A stretch of DNA of 9,612 nt from Desulfobulbus sp. (GTDB taxonomy: Bacteria; Desulfobacterota; Desulfobulbia; Desulfobulbales; Desulfobulbaceae): positions 1-9,612 of the forward strand of contig JAUVLX010000115.1 in the NCBI GenBank assembly GCA_030600525.1, written 5' to 3'. This document shows positions 1-7,291 of this stretch, one piece after another. The notes under the pieces were generated by a model, which was not told the origin of the DNA, did not search any database, and saw only the letters and a program-made list of their open reading frames with translations. A program made the translations under genes and the position numbers. How positions within the stretch are numbered: position 1 is the first letter of the stretch; every line of letters starts with the position of its first letter.

Positions 1-1145
1 TCGATCAGTATCTCTACCAAATCTTTTTGGTTGTTCATCACGGTACGTATATCTTTATAGGCACCAGGTGCCTCATCTAAATCCCGTTTTCCCCTCAACC
101 CGTGTAAAATACGCTTCTTTTCAAGCTGAGCAATTTCCTGCTGCAAATCCAGGCTGCGCTGGGCCTGTTTCCGACCAAGAATGCGTCCTGCCCCATGCGA
201 ACACGATGCAAAAGAATCAGGATTTCCCAGTCCGCGGACAATGTAGCTTGAACTGCCTTGAGATCCAGGAATAATCCCGAGTTCTCCTGCAAATGCCCTG
301 GTTGCTCCTTTACGATGCACCAGGACCTGTTGGCCAAAATGAATTTCTTCAGCGGCGTAATTATGGGCAACATCCAAAAGGGGTTCAAAGTTTTCACAGC
401 CCGTTACATCGCTCACTATATCCTGTACTCGGCGCATCATCTCCCACCGGTTGGCCCGGGCAAAAGCGACGCAATAATTCATCTCACTCAGATAAAGTAC
501 AGCCTCTTTGCTCTTCAGCGGGAGAGAAGCAAGCTGCCACTGTTTTGGCACCTTCAGACCAGTATCAAGATTTTCTTTCTTTGCCAGCTTATTATAATAG
601 GCCGCAACTTTGTACCCAAGGTTCCTGCTTCCGGAATGGACCATCAACCAGACATGTCCATCGCTTCCCTGCTGCAGCTCTATAAAATGATTTCCACCGC
701 CAAGGGTTCCTACCTGGTGCCTGCCGCTGTCATATTCACGAGCAACTACGGGAAGTTCTTTATCGACTTCGCCACTTGGCAACCCTGGCATGATCAAATT
801 CGGACAAGGGTCACGGTGATGCTTAAACCCAAGAGGAATGGCTTTACGTATCCTGCCTACAATCATCTTCAGCTGATCAATGGTTGCCTCTGCTATCCCT
901 GTTTTTACCGCGCACATGCCGCAGCCGATATCAACCCCTACAGCATTGGGGATAACAGCCCCCCTAGTGGCGAGAACACCACCGATAGGCATACCGTAAC
1001 CGACATGGGCATCGGGCATGATGGCAACATGGTGAAAGGCAAACGGTAAGTTGGCCAGATTTCTTGCCTGTTGCAGCGCATCTGGATCGAGATCATCGAG
1101 CCAAAGCAAGAGTGGTATTTTTTCAGATTCTATTCTCTTTTTCAT
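1..1145 (-). CDS. rtcB: RtcB-family RNA ligase, 3' end cut off by window edge
   Basis: RtcB joins RNA 2',3'-cyclic phosphate or 3'-phosphate ends to 5'-OH ends, using GTP and Mn2+, in RNA repair or tRNA maturation in the cytoplasm. 381 codons are visible. The expected metal and active-site motifs appear in order: MPDAHVGYG (43-51), GVDIGCGM (70-77, with D72 and C75), GGGNHF (149-154, H153), MVHSGSRN (168-175, H170), VAHN (259-262, H261), and SCSHGAGR (314-321), whose H317 should be the guanylylated histidine. About 15-30 C-terminal residues are probably missing, judging by the usual length near 400. The start chosen (MKKRIES) gives the short N-terminus expected before MPDAHVG; no good Shine-Dalgarno is visible, and the upstream ATG at 1170 is out of frame. 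No archease, rtcA or rtcR lies next to it in this window. The identification is secure; the physiological substrate cannot be told. Confidence 0.95.
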   Translation of the reverse strand, partial: MKKRIESEKIPLLLWLDDLDPDALQQARNLANLPFAFHHVAIMPDAHVGYGMPIGGVLATRGAVIPNAVGVDIGCGMCAVKTGIAEATIDQLKMIVGRIRKAIPLGFKHHRDPCPNLIMPGLPSGEVDKELPVVAREYDSGRHQVGTLGGGNHFIELQQGSDGHVWLMVHSGSRNLGYKVAAYYNKLAKKENLDTGLKVPKQWQLASLPLKSKEAVLYLSEMNYCVAFARANRWEMMRRVQDIVSDVTGCENFEPLLDVAHNYAAEEIHFGQQVLVHRKGATRAFAGELGIIPGSQGSSSYIVRGLGNPDSFASCSHGAGRILGRKQAQRSLDLQQEIAQLEKKRILHGLRGKRDLDEAPGAYKDIRTVMNNQKDLVEILI

Positions 1146-1258
1146 GAGAGCACTTGCTGATTTTTTTCATAGGTATATAGTGCAGCTCCACTGTATTTTC
1201 TTGAGAACCAAGTAAACTTCGACCCTTCTTTACCTTCTTAAATCAGGCGATTTAACAT
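1146..1258. promoter_or_regulatory. Divergent promoter region between rtcB and the Gate-like gene
   Basis: This AT-rich 113-bp gap separates two divergently transcribed genes, so promoters for both probably lie here. On the plus strand a TATAGT at 1176-1181 could be a -10 box, with a poor TTGCTG at 1154-1159 sixteen bases upstream. On the minus strand the same AT-rich stretch offers TATATA-like hexamers but no convincing -35. The region is assigned from gene orientation rather than from strong motifs. No operator palindrome is obvious. Confidence 0.3.
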
Positions 1259-2221
1259 ATGACAGCAGAAAACATGTTCCTCAATCTGTGGACAGGGCTG
1301 GGCTGGCCTCTTATCCGGTTACTCTTTTTCATCTCTGTTGGGCTGATGGTAGCCAACTTTATCGAGGCGCTTAACTGGACACGAAAACTTGCCTTTATTG
1401 CAAAGCCGTTGACCCGTTTCGGCCATCTCTCCTCCCTGACAGGAGCCTCTTTTTCCATGGCCTTTTTTTCAGGAGTAGCAGCTAACACGATGTTGTCGGA
1501 AGGGTATGAAAAACAAACGATCACCAAAAGAGAACTCATCCTGGCAAATCTGTTCAACAGCCTTCCCACCTATTTCCTCCATCTACCAACTACCTTTTTC
1601 ATTACCGCGCCGCTTATCAAGGGGGCGGCTGTCGTTTACGTCGGCCTGACATTTGGCGCGGCTATACTGCGCACCTTATTCATTACCATTCTAGCCCATT
1701 TCCTGCTGCCGTCCAAAACCGTTGTTAATGAGAAATTTAAACGAGCAGAAACAGCCACATTTAAAAGCGCCCTCGCCAACACACTGAAAAGATTCAAAAA
1801 ACGTATAAAGAAGATCATTCGTTTTACTGTACCTATCTATACACTTTTTTACTTCTTTAACCAGTTCGGCCTCTTTGACCTTCTTGAGCAATTCATGGCC
1901 GACCATTTCACCTGGCTTGCCTGGCTCTCTCCGCAGGCAATGTCGATTATAGTGCTGCATGTAGCGGCTGAATTTTCAGCAGGTCTCGCTGCAGCAGGAG
2001 TCATGCTGGCTGACGGCACCATGGAAACACGGGAAGTAATACTCGCCCTGCTGGTAGGCAACATTTTATCTTCGCCAATTCGCGCTGTGCGCCACCAATT
2101 TCCTTATTATGCCGGAATATTTAAACCAGCCCTAGCCACTCAGCTGATTTTTTTCTCACAAAGCTTCCGTACCCTGAGCATTGCCTGTATGGCTTTGCTC
2201 TACTTTTTTATCAGTATGTAG
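1259..2221 (+). CDS. Multi-pass membrane protein, nucleoside-recognition/Gate-like
   Basis: The protein is 320 aa and very hydrophobic, with about eight predicted membrane segments (roughly 15-35, 62-79, 95-118, 122-150, 186-206, 227-250, 258-275 and 291-318). A basic loop at 160-187 (many K and R) is likely cytoplasmic. Two stretches resemble each other: residues 70-115 (FFSGVAANTML ... RELILANLFNSLPTYF) and 238-288 (EFSAGLAAAGVML ... REVILALLVGNILSSP, then RHQFPYY). This matches the duplicated arrangement of Gate-domain (nucleoside recognition) proteins related to the FeoB and SpoIIM/SpmA-type membrane families. The substrate is unknown; import or export of a nucleoside or small ion is only a family-level guess. 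The ATG at 1259 is preceded by a weak AGGCGA (about 1246-1251). A UspA-type gene follows 87 bp downstream on the same strand, so they may be co-transcribed. The membrane call is firm, the family moderate. Confidence 0.65.
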   Translation: MTAENMFLNLWTGLGWPLIRLLFFISVGLMVANFIEALNWTRKLAFIAKPLTRFGHLSSLTGASFSMAFFSGVAANTMLSEGYEKQTITKRELILANLFNSLPTYFLHLPTTFFITAPLIKGAAVVYVGLTFGAAILRTLFITILAHFLLPSKTVVNEKFKRAETATFKSALANTLKRFKKRIKKIIRFTVPIYTLFYFFNQFGLFDLLEQFMADHFTWLAWLSPQAMSIIVLHVAAEFSAGLAAAGVMLADGTMETREVILALLVGNILSSPIRAVRHQFPYYAGIFKPALATQLIFFSQSFRTLSIACMALLYFFISM

Positions 2222-2308
2222 ACTTTCGCACCAAACACGTGATAAAATAGCAAGAAGGCTCCTTGGAAAATTGACAGCGAAAAAACCAAAAAAAAGAAGG
2301 CGAGAGAA

Positions 2309-3235
2309 ATGAAAAAGACCGTACTAGTGGCCATTGATGGTTCTGTATACAGTTCCAACAGCCTGGATTACCTGATTAAATTATTCGATAACGACAGCAG
2401 CTTCCATATACATCTCATCAGTGTTGTCCCTTCTGGAGGCTCCAGCCAGGACTGGATGTTTGATGTCGATCCGTTACGCCAACAATCCCCCTTAACCGAA
2501 AAACGCTCCCGGGTTGCGCACCGATACCTTAAGGATGCTAAGGCAAGACTCATCCGTAACGGTTTTTCCAAGGACCAGGTCAGCTACAGTGCCAAGACTT
2601 CTTCAACGTCCATATCAACAGCACTGCATCAGGAGGCCCACCAGGGACAATACGACTCCATTCTCATTGGCCGTCGAGGGATCGGCACCGTCGGTGGCCT
2701 CTTTTTCGGTAGTACCTCTGCAGATTTTATCGAGAAATGCCACGAAATCCCCATGTGGATTATTGATGGAGAGATTGTTTCCAGACGCTTCCTCCTTGCA
2801 GTACAAAGTCAGCCGGAATCACTCATGGCCGCAGACCACCTTGCTTTTATGCTGCAGGATCACCCTAGAGCAGAAATATGCCTTTACCACTCCAACAGTA
2901 TGTTTGGCAGGCAACAACCAGCAAAGCCTGAACATTTTCACCCCCAGTGGGGAGAACAGTGGTGTGAACAATATCTGGACCTGGAAAACTTTCTGTTCTA
3001 TGCCCATGCTCAGGTTCTGATTGACAACGGCATCCCCAGAAACCGCATTTCTCAACTGCCAGCGCAGATGCATCTGGACGTCGGGGCAGACCTGCTCCGC
3101 CAGGCAAAAAAACACAACTGCGGCACTATCGTTATCGGCCGCAGAGGCCGACAGGTAGGAAAAGGCCTGCTGAAAGGTGTCTCTGACCGAGCGGTACAGC
3201 AGGCCCAAAACATAGCCATTTGGCTTATCGGATGA
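2309..3235 (+). CDS. Tandem-domain universal stress protein (UspA family)
   Basis: The protein has 308 aa and two fused Usp folds, as in tandem Usp proteins. Domain 1 (about 1-155) starts KKTVLVAIDGS, with D10 as the expected adenine-contacting acid. It ends with GRRG (121-124), nine residues, then GST (134-136), the textbook G-x2-G-x9-G-S/T nucleotide-binding loop. Domain 2 (about 158-308) keeps GRRG (277-280) and the nine-residue spacing but reads GVS (290-292), and its first strand (RFLLAVQSQ) lacks the usual Asp. Domain 1 therefore probably binds ATP and domain 2 looks degenerate. The protein has no signal peptide and should be cytoplasmic. The start is supported by GAAGG at 2296-2300, eight bases before the ATG. 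It lies downstream of a Gate-like membrane protein on the same strand, which suggests a regulatory or sensing partner, but this is inferred from position only. No intrinsic terminator is seen after the stop. Confidence 0.9.
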   Translation: MKKTVLVAIDGSVYSSNSLDYLIKLFDNDSSFHIHLISVVPSGGSSQDWMFDVDPLRQQSPLTEKRSRVAHRYLKDAKARLIRNGFSKDQVSYSAKTSSTSISTALHQEAHQGQYDSILIGRRGIGTVGGLFFGSTSADFIEKCHEIPMWIIDGEIVSRRFLLAVQSQPESLMAADHLAFMLQDHPRAEICLYHSNSMFGRQQPAKPEHFHPQWGEQWCEQYLDLENFLFYAHAQVLIDNGIPRNRISQLPAQMHLDVGADLLRQAKKHNCGTIVIGRRGRQVGKGLLKGVSDRAVQQAQNIAIWLIG

Positions 3236-3249
3236 CCGGCTGAAAAAGC

Positions 3250-6123
3250 TTATTTCCCCGAACTGACGACAACCTCTGCTGCTAACTCCGGGCTGAGGTA
3301 TTCTTCAGCCAATTGCCTGAGTTCCCCTGCAGTTATTGACTGAAAATCCTTAACAATGGAAAGCGGCCATTGAAGCTGTTCCGAATGCCTGCTGGAAAGC
3401 ACCATAACCGCATTTAGCCAATAGCTGTTATTGCGCTGCATATCACGAATGGAGGTCAAGGTCGGTTCCAGTGCACGCTCCAATTCCTGGTTATCGATAT
3501 CCTGTTGTCCCAACTCAGCGGCAACCTCCTTAACCAGCCCTGCCATGATACGAGCCTGATCAGGAGAGACCGTCAGCTTACTCTGCAGTATCCCAAACCC
3601 TTCATGGGTCCGACTGGATTGATTGTACACAACCGGCGAGTAGGTTGCTCCCAGCTCTTCCCTGACTTTCAGGCGCAAGCGATCGCCAAGTACTGAGGCC
3701 AACAGGTTCAATCTTCTTGTCCGTGAAATATCCCAAAAATCATCGGTTTGCCAGGCAACGGTAACGAGAGCCTTGTCAATGGAACTGTTTACATGGTGAA
3801 AAAAGTGCTGTCCTTGAGGAAACAAAACCGTAGCAGGTTGGCCCGAAGTCTCCTCGATACGGTTTTCCTGACCAAAATAACGCTGCGCCAGAGCCAAAGC
3901 GTGTTGCTGATCAATATCCCCCACAATGTTTATCTCTAACGGCGCGCCAGAGAAAACAGGTTGCAGCCATTCAACAACCTGATCAAGTTGAACATCCTTA
4001 ACCTGAATACGGGTTGCCATGGTATAAAAGGGATTATCACCGGTCAACAATTTTGCCCCGACCAACTGCCCCTGTCCCTCAACCGTATTTTGTATCTGGT
4101 CATACATCTTCCCTGCACGTTCCCTGCTTTTCTCAAAAGCAGTCTTCCGAAATGCAGGATCATGCAGCTGGGCGTATATAAGCTGCAGCAACATCTCAAA
4201 CTCTTCGGCCAAACTTGTGCCGGTCAACGACAGGCTCTCCGACCCTACCTTAAAACCAAGCTCAACATTGGTCCCCGCAAAAACTTGATTCAACTGTTCA
4301 CGGGTCAAGCCACCGACCCCGCTCTCCCTAACCACACCTTCGGCAAGCCTGGCCATTCCAGCAGTGGGTTCGGATAATTTTCCCTGACCAAAATGGACGG
4401 CCACCTGTACCTGATGCCGCTGATAAGGGGTTTTCTTAAAATTTATCCGTACCCCACCAGCCAGCAGGACCGTTTCCATGCCAATGGTTTCGTAGCTTTT
4501 TCGCTCCTGCACTTTGCCAATGGTAGTAGGCACTTCAAGATACGGAAAATGCAAACTTTTTTCATCCTCCCATCCTAATGCTGCAACCCCGCTTTGAGCA
4601 GCAAGCACTTTTACTATCTGCTCCTTGGCCTGTCCCTTGTCACTACCAAGATCAACGGTCCCAACCACCTGTACCAAGCGTCGTTCTCTTTTCCAGAGAC
4701 GGGCAAAAGCCTGTTCTGCATCAACAACAGTCATCGCCTCAAGCATGGGCTTATAAAGAGCGAGTTCCTGTGCAGGTGAAAGGATCACCTCATCACTATT
4801 GAGCTTACGGATAATTTCAGCAGCAATCGTGGAACTGCTTCGGGTCTTTGCTGTTTGTTGCTGTTTCTTTAAATACGCAAGTAGTTCTTTTTTAATCCTC
4901 TCCAGTTCACCTGCTCTAAAACCAGAATCCAGGGTCTGGTTAACAGCCTGCTGCAGAATGGATAATCCTTCCTGCCACCGGGTATTATCGGTTGAAGCAG
5001 TAATTGTGGCATACCCCAGGGCATCAAGAAAAATACCTGAGTACACATCCGCACTCGTAAAAGGACTACCAGGTTTGCGGGCAAGTTTCTCCAATCGATT
5101 GTTAAGTATAGAAGCAGCCACATAGGCATACAGCTGTTGCTGTTCCCAGGCCTTGCTGTTGACTGAAGGTTGCTCATTATATACAGTTCCATATGATATC
5201 CGGGTGTACCCTAACTCCGGCTCATGAAGGTACAGTACATCTAGACCTTCTTCTGCCACCACGCCGAGCTCACTGCACTCAGGCTGGACACTTCCTGGTT
5301 TGAGCCCTGAAAAATGCTTTGCAACCAGCTGTTTGGTATCGTCTACACTCATATCGCCCACAACCACTACCACCATATTTTCTGGCCGATACCATGCATC
5401 ATAGTAAGTACGCAAATCAGCACTTCCTGCCTGCAGCAAAACCTCCTCAGTACCGATGGGGTCCCTTTGCGCTGCACGGGTCCCGGCAAACTCAAAATTC
5501 ATTTGTTTTTTCCGCATCCTGGCAGCAACTGAATCGCGGGAACGTTTCTCCGCCAAAATGACACCACGCTCTCTATCAACCTCTTCCTCAAGCAGCAAAG
5601 CACCACGGGAATAGTCCGCCAGTACCTGGAGCCCCTCGTCTACCATTTCCCGCTTCCCGTTGGGCAACAGTAGTTTATACACAGTCTCGTCGAACCCAGT
5701 ATGCGCATTGGTATCTGCACCAAATCCCATGCCGATCGATTGAAAATATTCCACCAGAGTACCTGGAGGATAATGGGTAGTCCCGTTGAACAGCATATGT
5801 TCAAGATAATGAGCGAGCCCCCGTTGCTTTTCGGTTTCCTGAATAGAGCCAGCCTGCACATCTAAATACATGCCAACCCTATTTTGTGGCTCATCATGGG
5901 CCAGCAAGACATACCGCAGTCCGTTATCAAGACGGCCAAAGGTCAAATCAGGATCAGGTGCCAGATCACTTTTTTCCTGGGGCCAGCTATTAGAAATACA
6001 AGGAGTTGAAGAGAGTGGCTTTCTGTCTGTGAGGGGTGCGCATGCGGAAAGTAAAAAAATGCTGCATATGAGCAACAAAAAACCACTTCCCTTAAGGGTG
6101 CTTAACCATCTTTTTTGTTTCAT
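3250..6123 (-). CDS. M16 family zinc metalloprotease, predicted lipoprotein
   Basis: The protein has 957 aa and belongs to the pitrilysin/insulinase-type peptidases, closest in look to PqqL-like zinc proteases with two M16 halves in one chain. The inverted zinc motif HYLEH is at 105-109 (H105, E108 base, H109). The distal acidic pair E185/E192 (ERGVILAE) probably supplies the third ligand, E192. The second half begins around 540 and lacks HxxEH. It carries the conserved R821...Y828 of REELGATYS that completes the active site in this fold. The N-terminus is a lipoprotein signal: KQKR, a hydrophobic run, then lipobox LSAC with C28, so the enzyme should be anchored on the periplasmic face of a membrane. 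The start at 6123 is preferred over an in-frame codon eight residues upstream because AGGAG sits five bases before it. The likely role is breakdown of periplasmic peptides. It converges on the Usp gene with only 14 bp between stops. Confidence 0.93.
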   Translation of the reverse strand: MKQKRWLSTLKGSGFLLLICSIFLLSACAPLTDRKPLSSTPCISNSWPQEKSDLAPDPDLTFGRLDNGLRYVLLAHDEPQNRVGMYLDVQAGSIQETEKQRGLAHYLEHMLFNGTTHYPPGTLVEYFQSIGMGFGADTNAHTGFDETVYKLLLPNGKREMVDEGLQVLADYSRGALLLEEEVDRERGVILAEKRSRDSVAARMRKKQMNFEFAGTRAAQRDPIGTEEVLLQAGSADLRTYYDAWYRPENMVVVVVGDMSVDDTKQLVAKHFSGLKPGSVQPECSELGVVAEEGLDVLYLHEPELGYTRISYGTVYNEQPSVNSKAWEQQQLYAYVAASILNNRLEKLARKPGSPFTSADVYSGIFLDALGYATITASTDNTRWQEGLSILQQAVNQTLDSGFRAGELERIKKELLAYLKKQQQTAKTRSSSTIAAEIIRKLNSDEVILSPAQELALYKPMLEAMTVVDAEQAFARLWKRERRLVQVVGTVDLGSDKGQAKEQIVKVLAAQSGVAALGWEDEKSLHFPYLEVPTTIGKVQERKSYETIGMETVLLAGGVRINFKKTPYQRHQVQVAVHFGQGKLSEPTAGMARLAEGVVRESGVGGLTREQLNQVFAGTNVELGFKVGSESLSLTGTSLAEEFEMLLQLIYAQLHDPAFRKTAFEKSRERAGKMYDQIQNTVEGQGQLVGAKLLTGDNPFYTMATRIQVKDVQLDQVVEWLQPVFSGAPLEINIVGDIDQQHALALAQRYFGQENRIEETSGQPATVLFPQGQHFFHHVNSSIDKALVTVAWQTDDFWDISRTRRLNLLASVLGDRLRLKVREELGATYSPVVYNQSSRTHEGFGILQSKLTVSPDQARIMAGLVKEVAAELGQQDIDNQELERALEPTLTSIRDMQRNNSYWLNAVMVLSSRHSEQLQWPLSIVKDFQSITAGELRQLAEEYLSPELAAEVVVSSGK

Positions 6124-6129
6124 GATGTC

Positions 6130-6136
6130 TCCTGCT
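6130..6136 (-). promoter_or_regulatory. Ribosome binding site fixing the M16 protease start
   Basis: On the minus strand the sequence reads GCAGGAGACATC directly before ATG at 6123. This is a strong AGGAG Shine-Dalgarno with normal spacing. The longer alternative start at 6147 would place this site inside the coding region and would add eight residues ahead of the KQKR signal-peptide start, so the shorter form is preferred. Confidence 0.75.
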
Positions 6137-6191
6137 AGAAAATACATTTTTGCGATAACACGAAAGGGTACTTTTAAATATTAGATTTTTC

Positions 6192-6293
6192 GATCAAGAT
6201 CAGGTAAACCCCGACTGCGGACTCTGATCTTTTTCGATACCTAGGGCATATGGTTGATGCCCAAAGGATACAAGGTTGATCATAATCAGGTAA
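6192..6293. repeat. Pair of 16-bp imperfect direct repeats
   Basis: The copies are 6192-6207 and 6278-6293. They differ only at positions six and seven of the 16-mer and share the core atcaggtaa. After each copy the sequence also reads a related gact/gactc-containing string (6213-6224, and 6299-6306), which suggests an old tandem duplication of about 86 bp that has since diverged. Paired operator sites for a regulator of the divergent genes would look the same. Confidence 0.5.
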
Positions 6294-6366
6294 GCGACAG
6301 ACTCGGATACCTTGAAAAAAACTATTTTCCAAGGTGCCTCAAAGGCAATCACACCCATAAGATGAT

Positions 6367-7194
6367 ATGAATATCTCTGGTAAATACGGCCTGGTTTTAG
6401 GGGCTTCCCGAGGAATAGGTCTGGCCATTGCCAAAGCACTTGCTGCCAAAGGTACCTCTTTGGCACTCCCCTGGTTTGACTGGCCTGAAGATTCTGCAGC
6501 CATGTGTTCAGTATTCCAGACCGATACCGACAAACACATAACCATCGAAACAGATCTTCGCCAGAGCAGTGATGTCGTTAAATTGGTCCAGCAGATACAA
6601 GAACGGTTTGGCCGACTAGATATCCTGATCAATAATATCGAGCGAGGCGGCATGCCGGTCATCCATGGTGCCTATCACCGTCCCGTAAACGAAGGGCAGT
6701 GGCAACGTGAAATGGAGACAACCTTGCATGCCAAATGGCAGATTTTTGAACACTGCCTGCCATTGCTGCAAAAAAGTGACAATGGTGCGGTGATCAATAT
6801 TTCATCCATTGCAGCACTTACCGGAAGATCAGGCCCCGCAGGTCTGCTTTTTAATGACGGCTATGCCGCTGCCAACCGGGGGGTACAATCACTGACCCAA
6901 ACGTGGGCCCGCAGATGCGCACCGAAGATCAGAGTCAACGAAATCATGCTCGGTTTTTTTGACACCCGACACGGGCCGGGAACACGGGGCTGGAAAGAAC
7001 TCAGTAAAGCTGAGCAACAAAAGCTGGTGAGCCATACTCTTCTGGGGCGAACAGGCACACCGGAAGAAGTGGTGGCAACCGTTCTCTACCTGCTTGAAAA
7101 TGCTGATTATATGACAGGGACCACCATCAGACTTGATGGCGGATACATGCTTGGGGGAGACGAAGTGCCGGAAATGCCGCCAGGCGTGATTTAA
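6367..7194 (+). CDS. Short-chain dehydrogenase/reductase-fold protein lacking the catalytic Lys
   Basis: The protein has 275 aa and an SDR Rossmann fold. The cofactor loop GASRGIG is at 12-18, and the region after strand 2 (WFDWPED) has no diagnostic Arg or Asp, so NAD versus NADP is unclear. Other landmarks are D63 in the TDL motif, INN at 88-90, the serine motif NISS (144-147), and C-terminal LDGGY (257-260) typical of classical SDRs. Several key positions deviate. The YxxxK motif reads YAAAN (166-170), so the catalytic Lys is Asn. NNAG reads NNIE. The usual PG after RVN reads LG (195-196). There are about six extra residues between the Ser and Tyr motifs. It may be a catalytically altered or inactive member, or an enzyme of a specialised subfamily. 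The start is the first in-frame ATG before the GASRGIG strand; no strong Shine-Dalgarno is seen. It stands alone, divergent from the M16 protease. Confidence 0.88.
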   Translation: MNISGKYGLVLGASRGIGLAIAKALAAKGTSLALPWFDWPEDSAAMCSVFQTDTDKHITIETDLRQSSDVVKLVQQIQERFGRLDILINNIERGGMPVIHGAYHRPVNEGQWQREMETTLHAKWQIFEHCLPLLQKSDNGAVINISSIAALTGRSGPAGLLFNDGYAAANRGVQSLTQTWARRCAPKIRVNEIMLGFFDTRHGPGTRGWKELSKAEQQKLVSHTLLGRTGTPEEVVATVLYLLENADYMTGTTIRLDGGYMLGGDEVPEMPPGVI

Positions 7195-7266
7195 ATGACA
7201 AAGTCCTATAAAAAACGCCTAAAGAATATGATTCGTTAACCAACAGACAGCAACACTCTTAAAAAG

Positions 7267-7291
7267 TCCTGTGTGCTGTGTAGGATCTTTT
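7267..7291. terminator. Weak bidirectional terminator candidate
   Basis: TCCT (7267-7270) pairs with AGGA (7282-7285) around an 11-base loop. An A-run (7261-7265) lies on one side and TTTT (7288-7291) on the other. It sits between the converging SDR gene and the 84-aa hypothetical gene, where a shared terminator would be expected. The stem is short, so the call is tentative. Confidence 0.3.

Larger units (their letters stand above)
6124..6366. promoter_or_regulatory. Structured divergent spacer between M16 protease and SDR genes
   Basis: This 243-bp gap must hold promoters for both flanking genes, but it also shows unusual structure. A 16-bp direct repeat (gatcaagatcaggtaa at 6192-6207, gatcataatcaggtaa at 6278-6293) matches at 14 of 16 positions with a period of 86 bp. 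Three inverted repeats are visible: aagatcag/ctgatctt (6196-6203 with 6224-6231), gggcat/atgccc (6244-6249 with 6257-6262), and accttgaaaa with its complement (6309-6318 with 6325-6335, one bulge). On the minus strand a 52-codon open frame, 6358 down to 6200, reads plausibly as protein but has no ribosome binding site. A TAATAT near 6180 on the minus strand is a possible -10 for the protease. The function is not established. Confidence 0.45.

Noticed and set aside
258..1049. 263-codon plus-strand frame, and a 130-codon frame at 293-685
   Set aside because: Both lie antisense to the RtcB gene, whose motifs are all intact on the minus strand. The proteins show no family features.
2271..2276. 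Perfect TTGACA -35 hexamer upstream of the Usp gene
   Set aside because: No -10-like hexamer occurs at 16-18 bp downstream; the region there is an A-rich tract. It was not annotated as a promoter.
2514..3020. 168-codon plus-strand frame
   Set aside because: It is a different frame inside the Usp gene, which has clear domain motifs. This frame has none.
3236..3249. Shared terminator between the Usp and M16 genes
   Set aside because: Only 14 bp separate the stops. No stem followed by a T-run on either strand was convincing; only a short T-run follows the protease stop on the minus strand.
3961..4377. 138-codon plus-strand frame and several similar frames across 3505-5861
   Set aside because: They are antisense or out-of-frame shadows of the M16 protease, with no ribosome sites and no recognisable content.
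7195..7239. 14-residue basic mini-ORF (MTKSYKKRLKNMIR) starting directly after the SDR stop codon
   Set aside because: It is in the same frame as the SDR gene, very short, and has no separate ribosome site. It could equally be an old C-terminal extension beyond a stop, and nothing supports expression.
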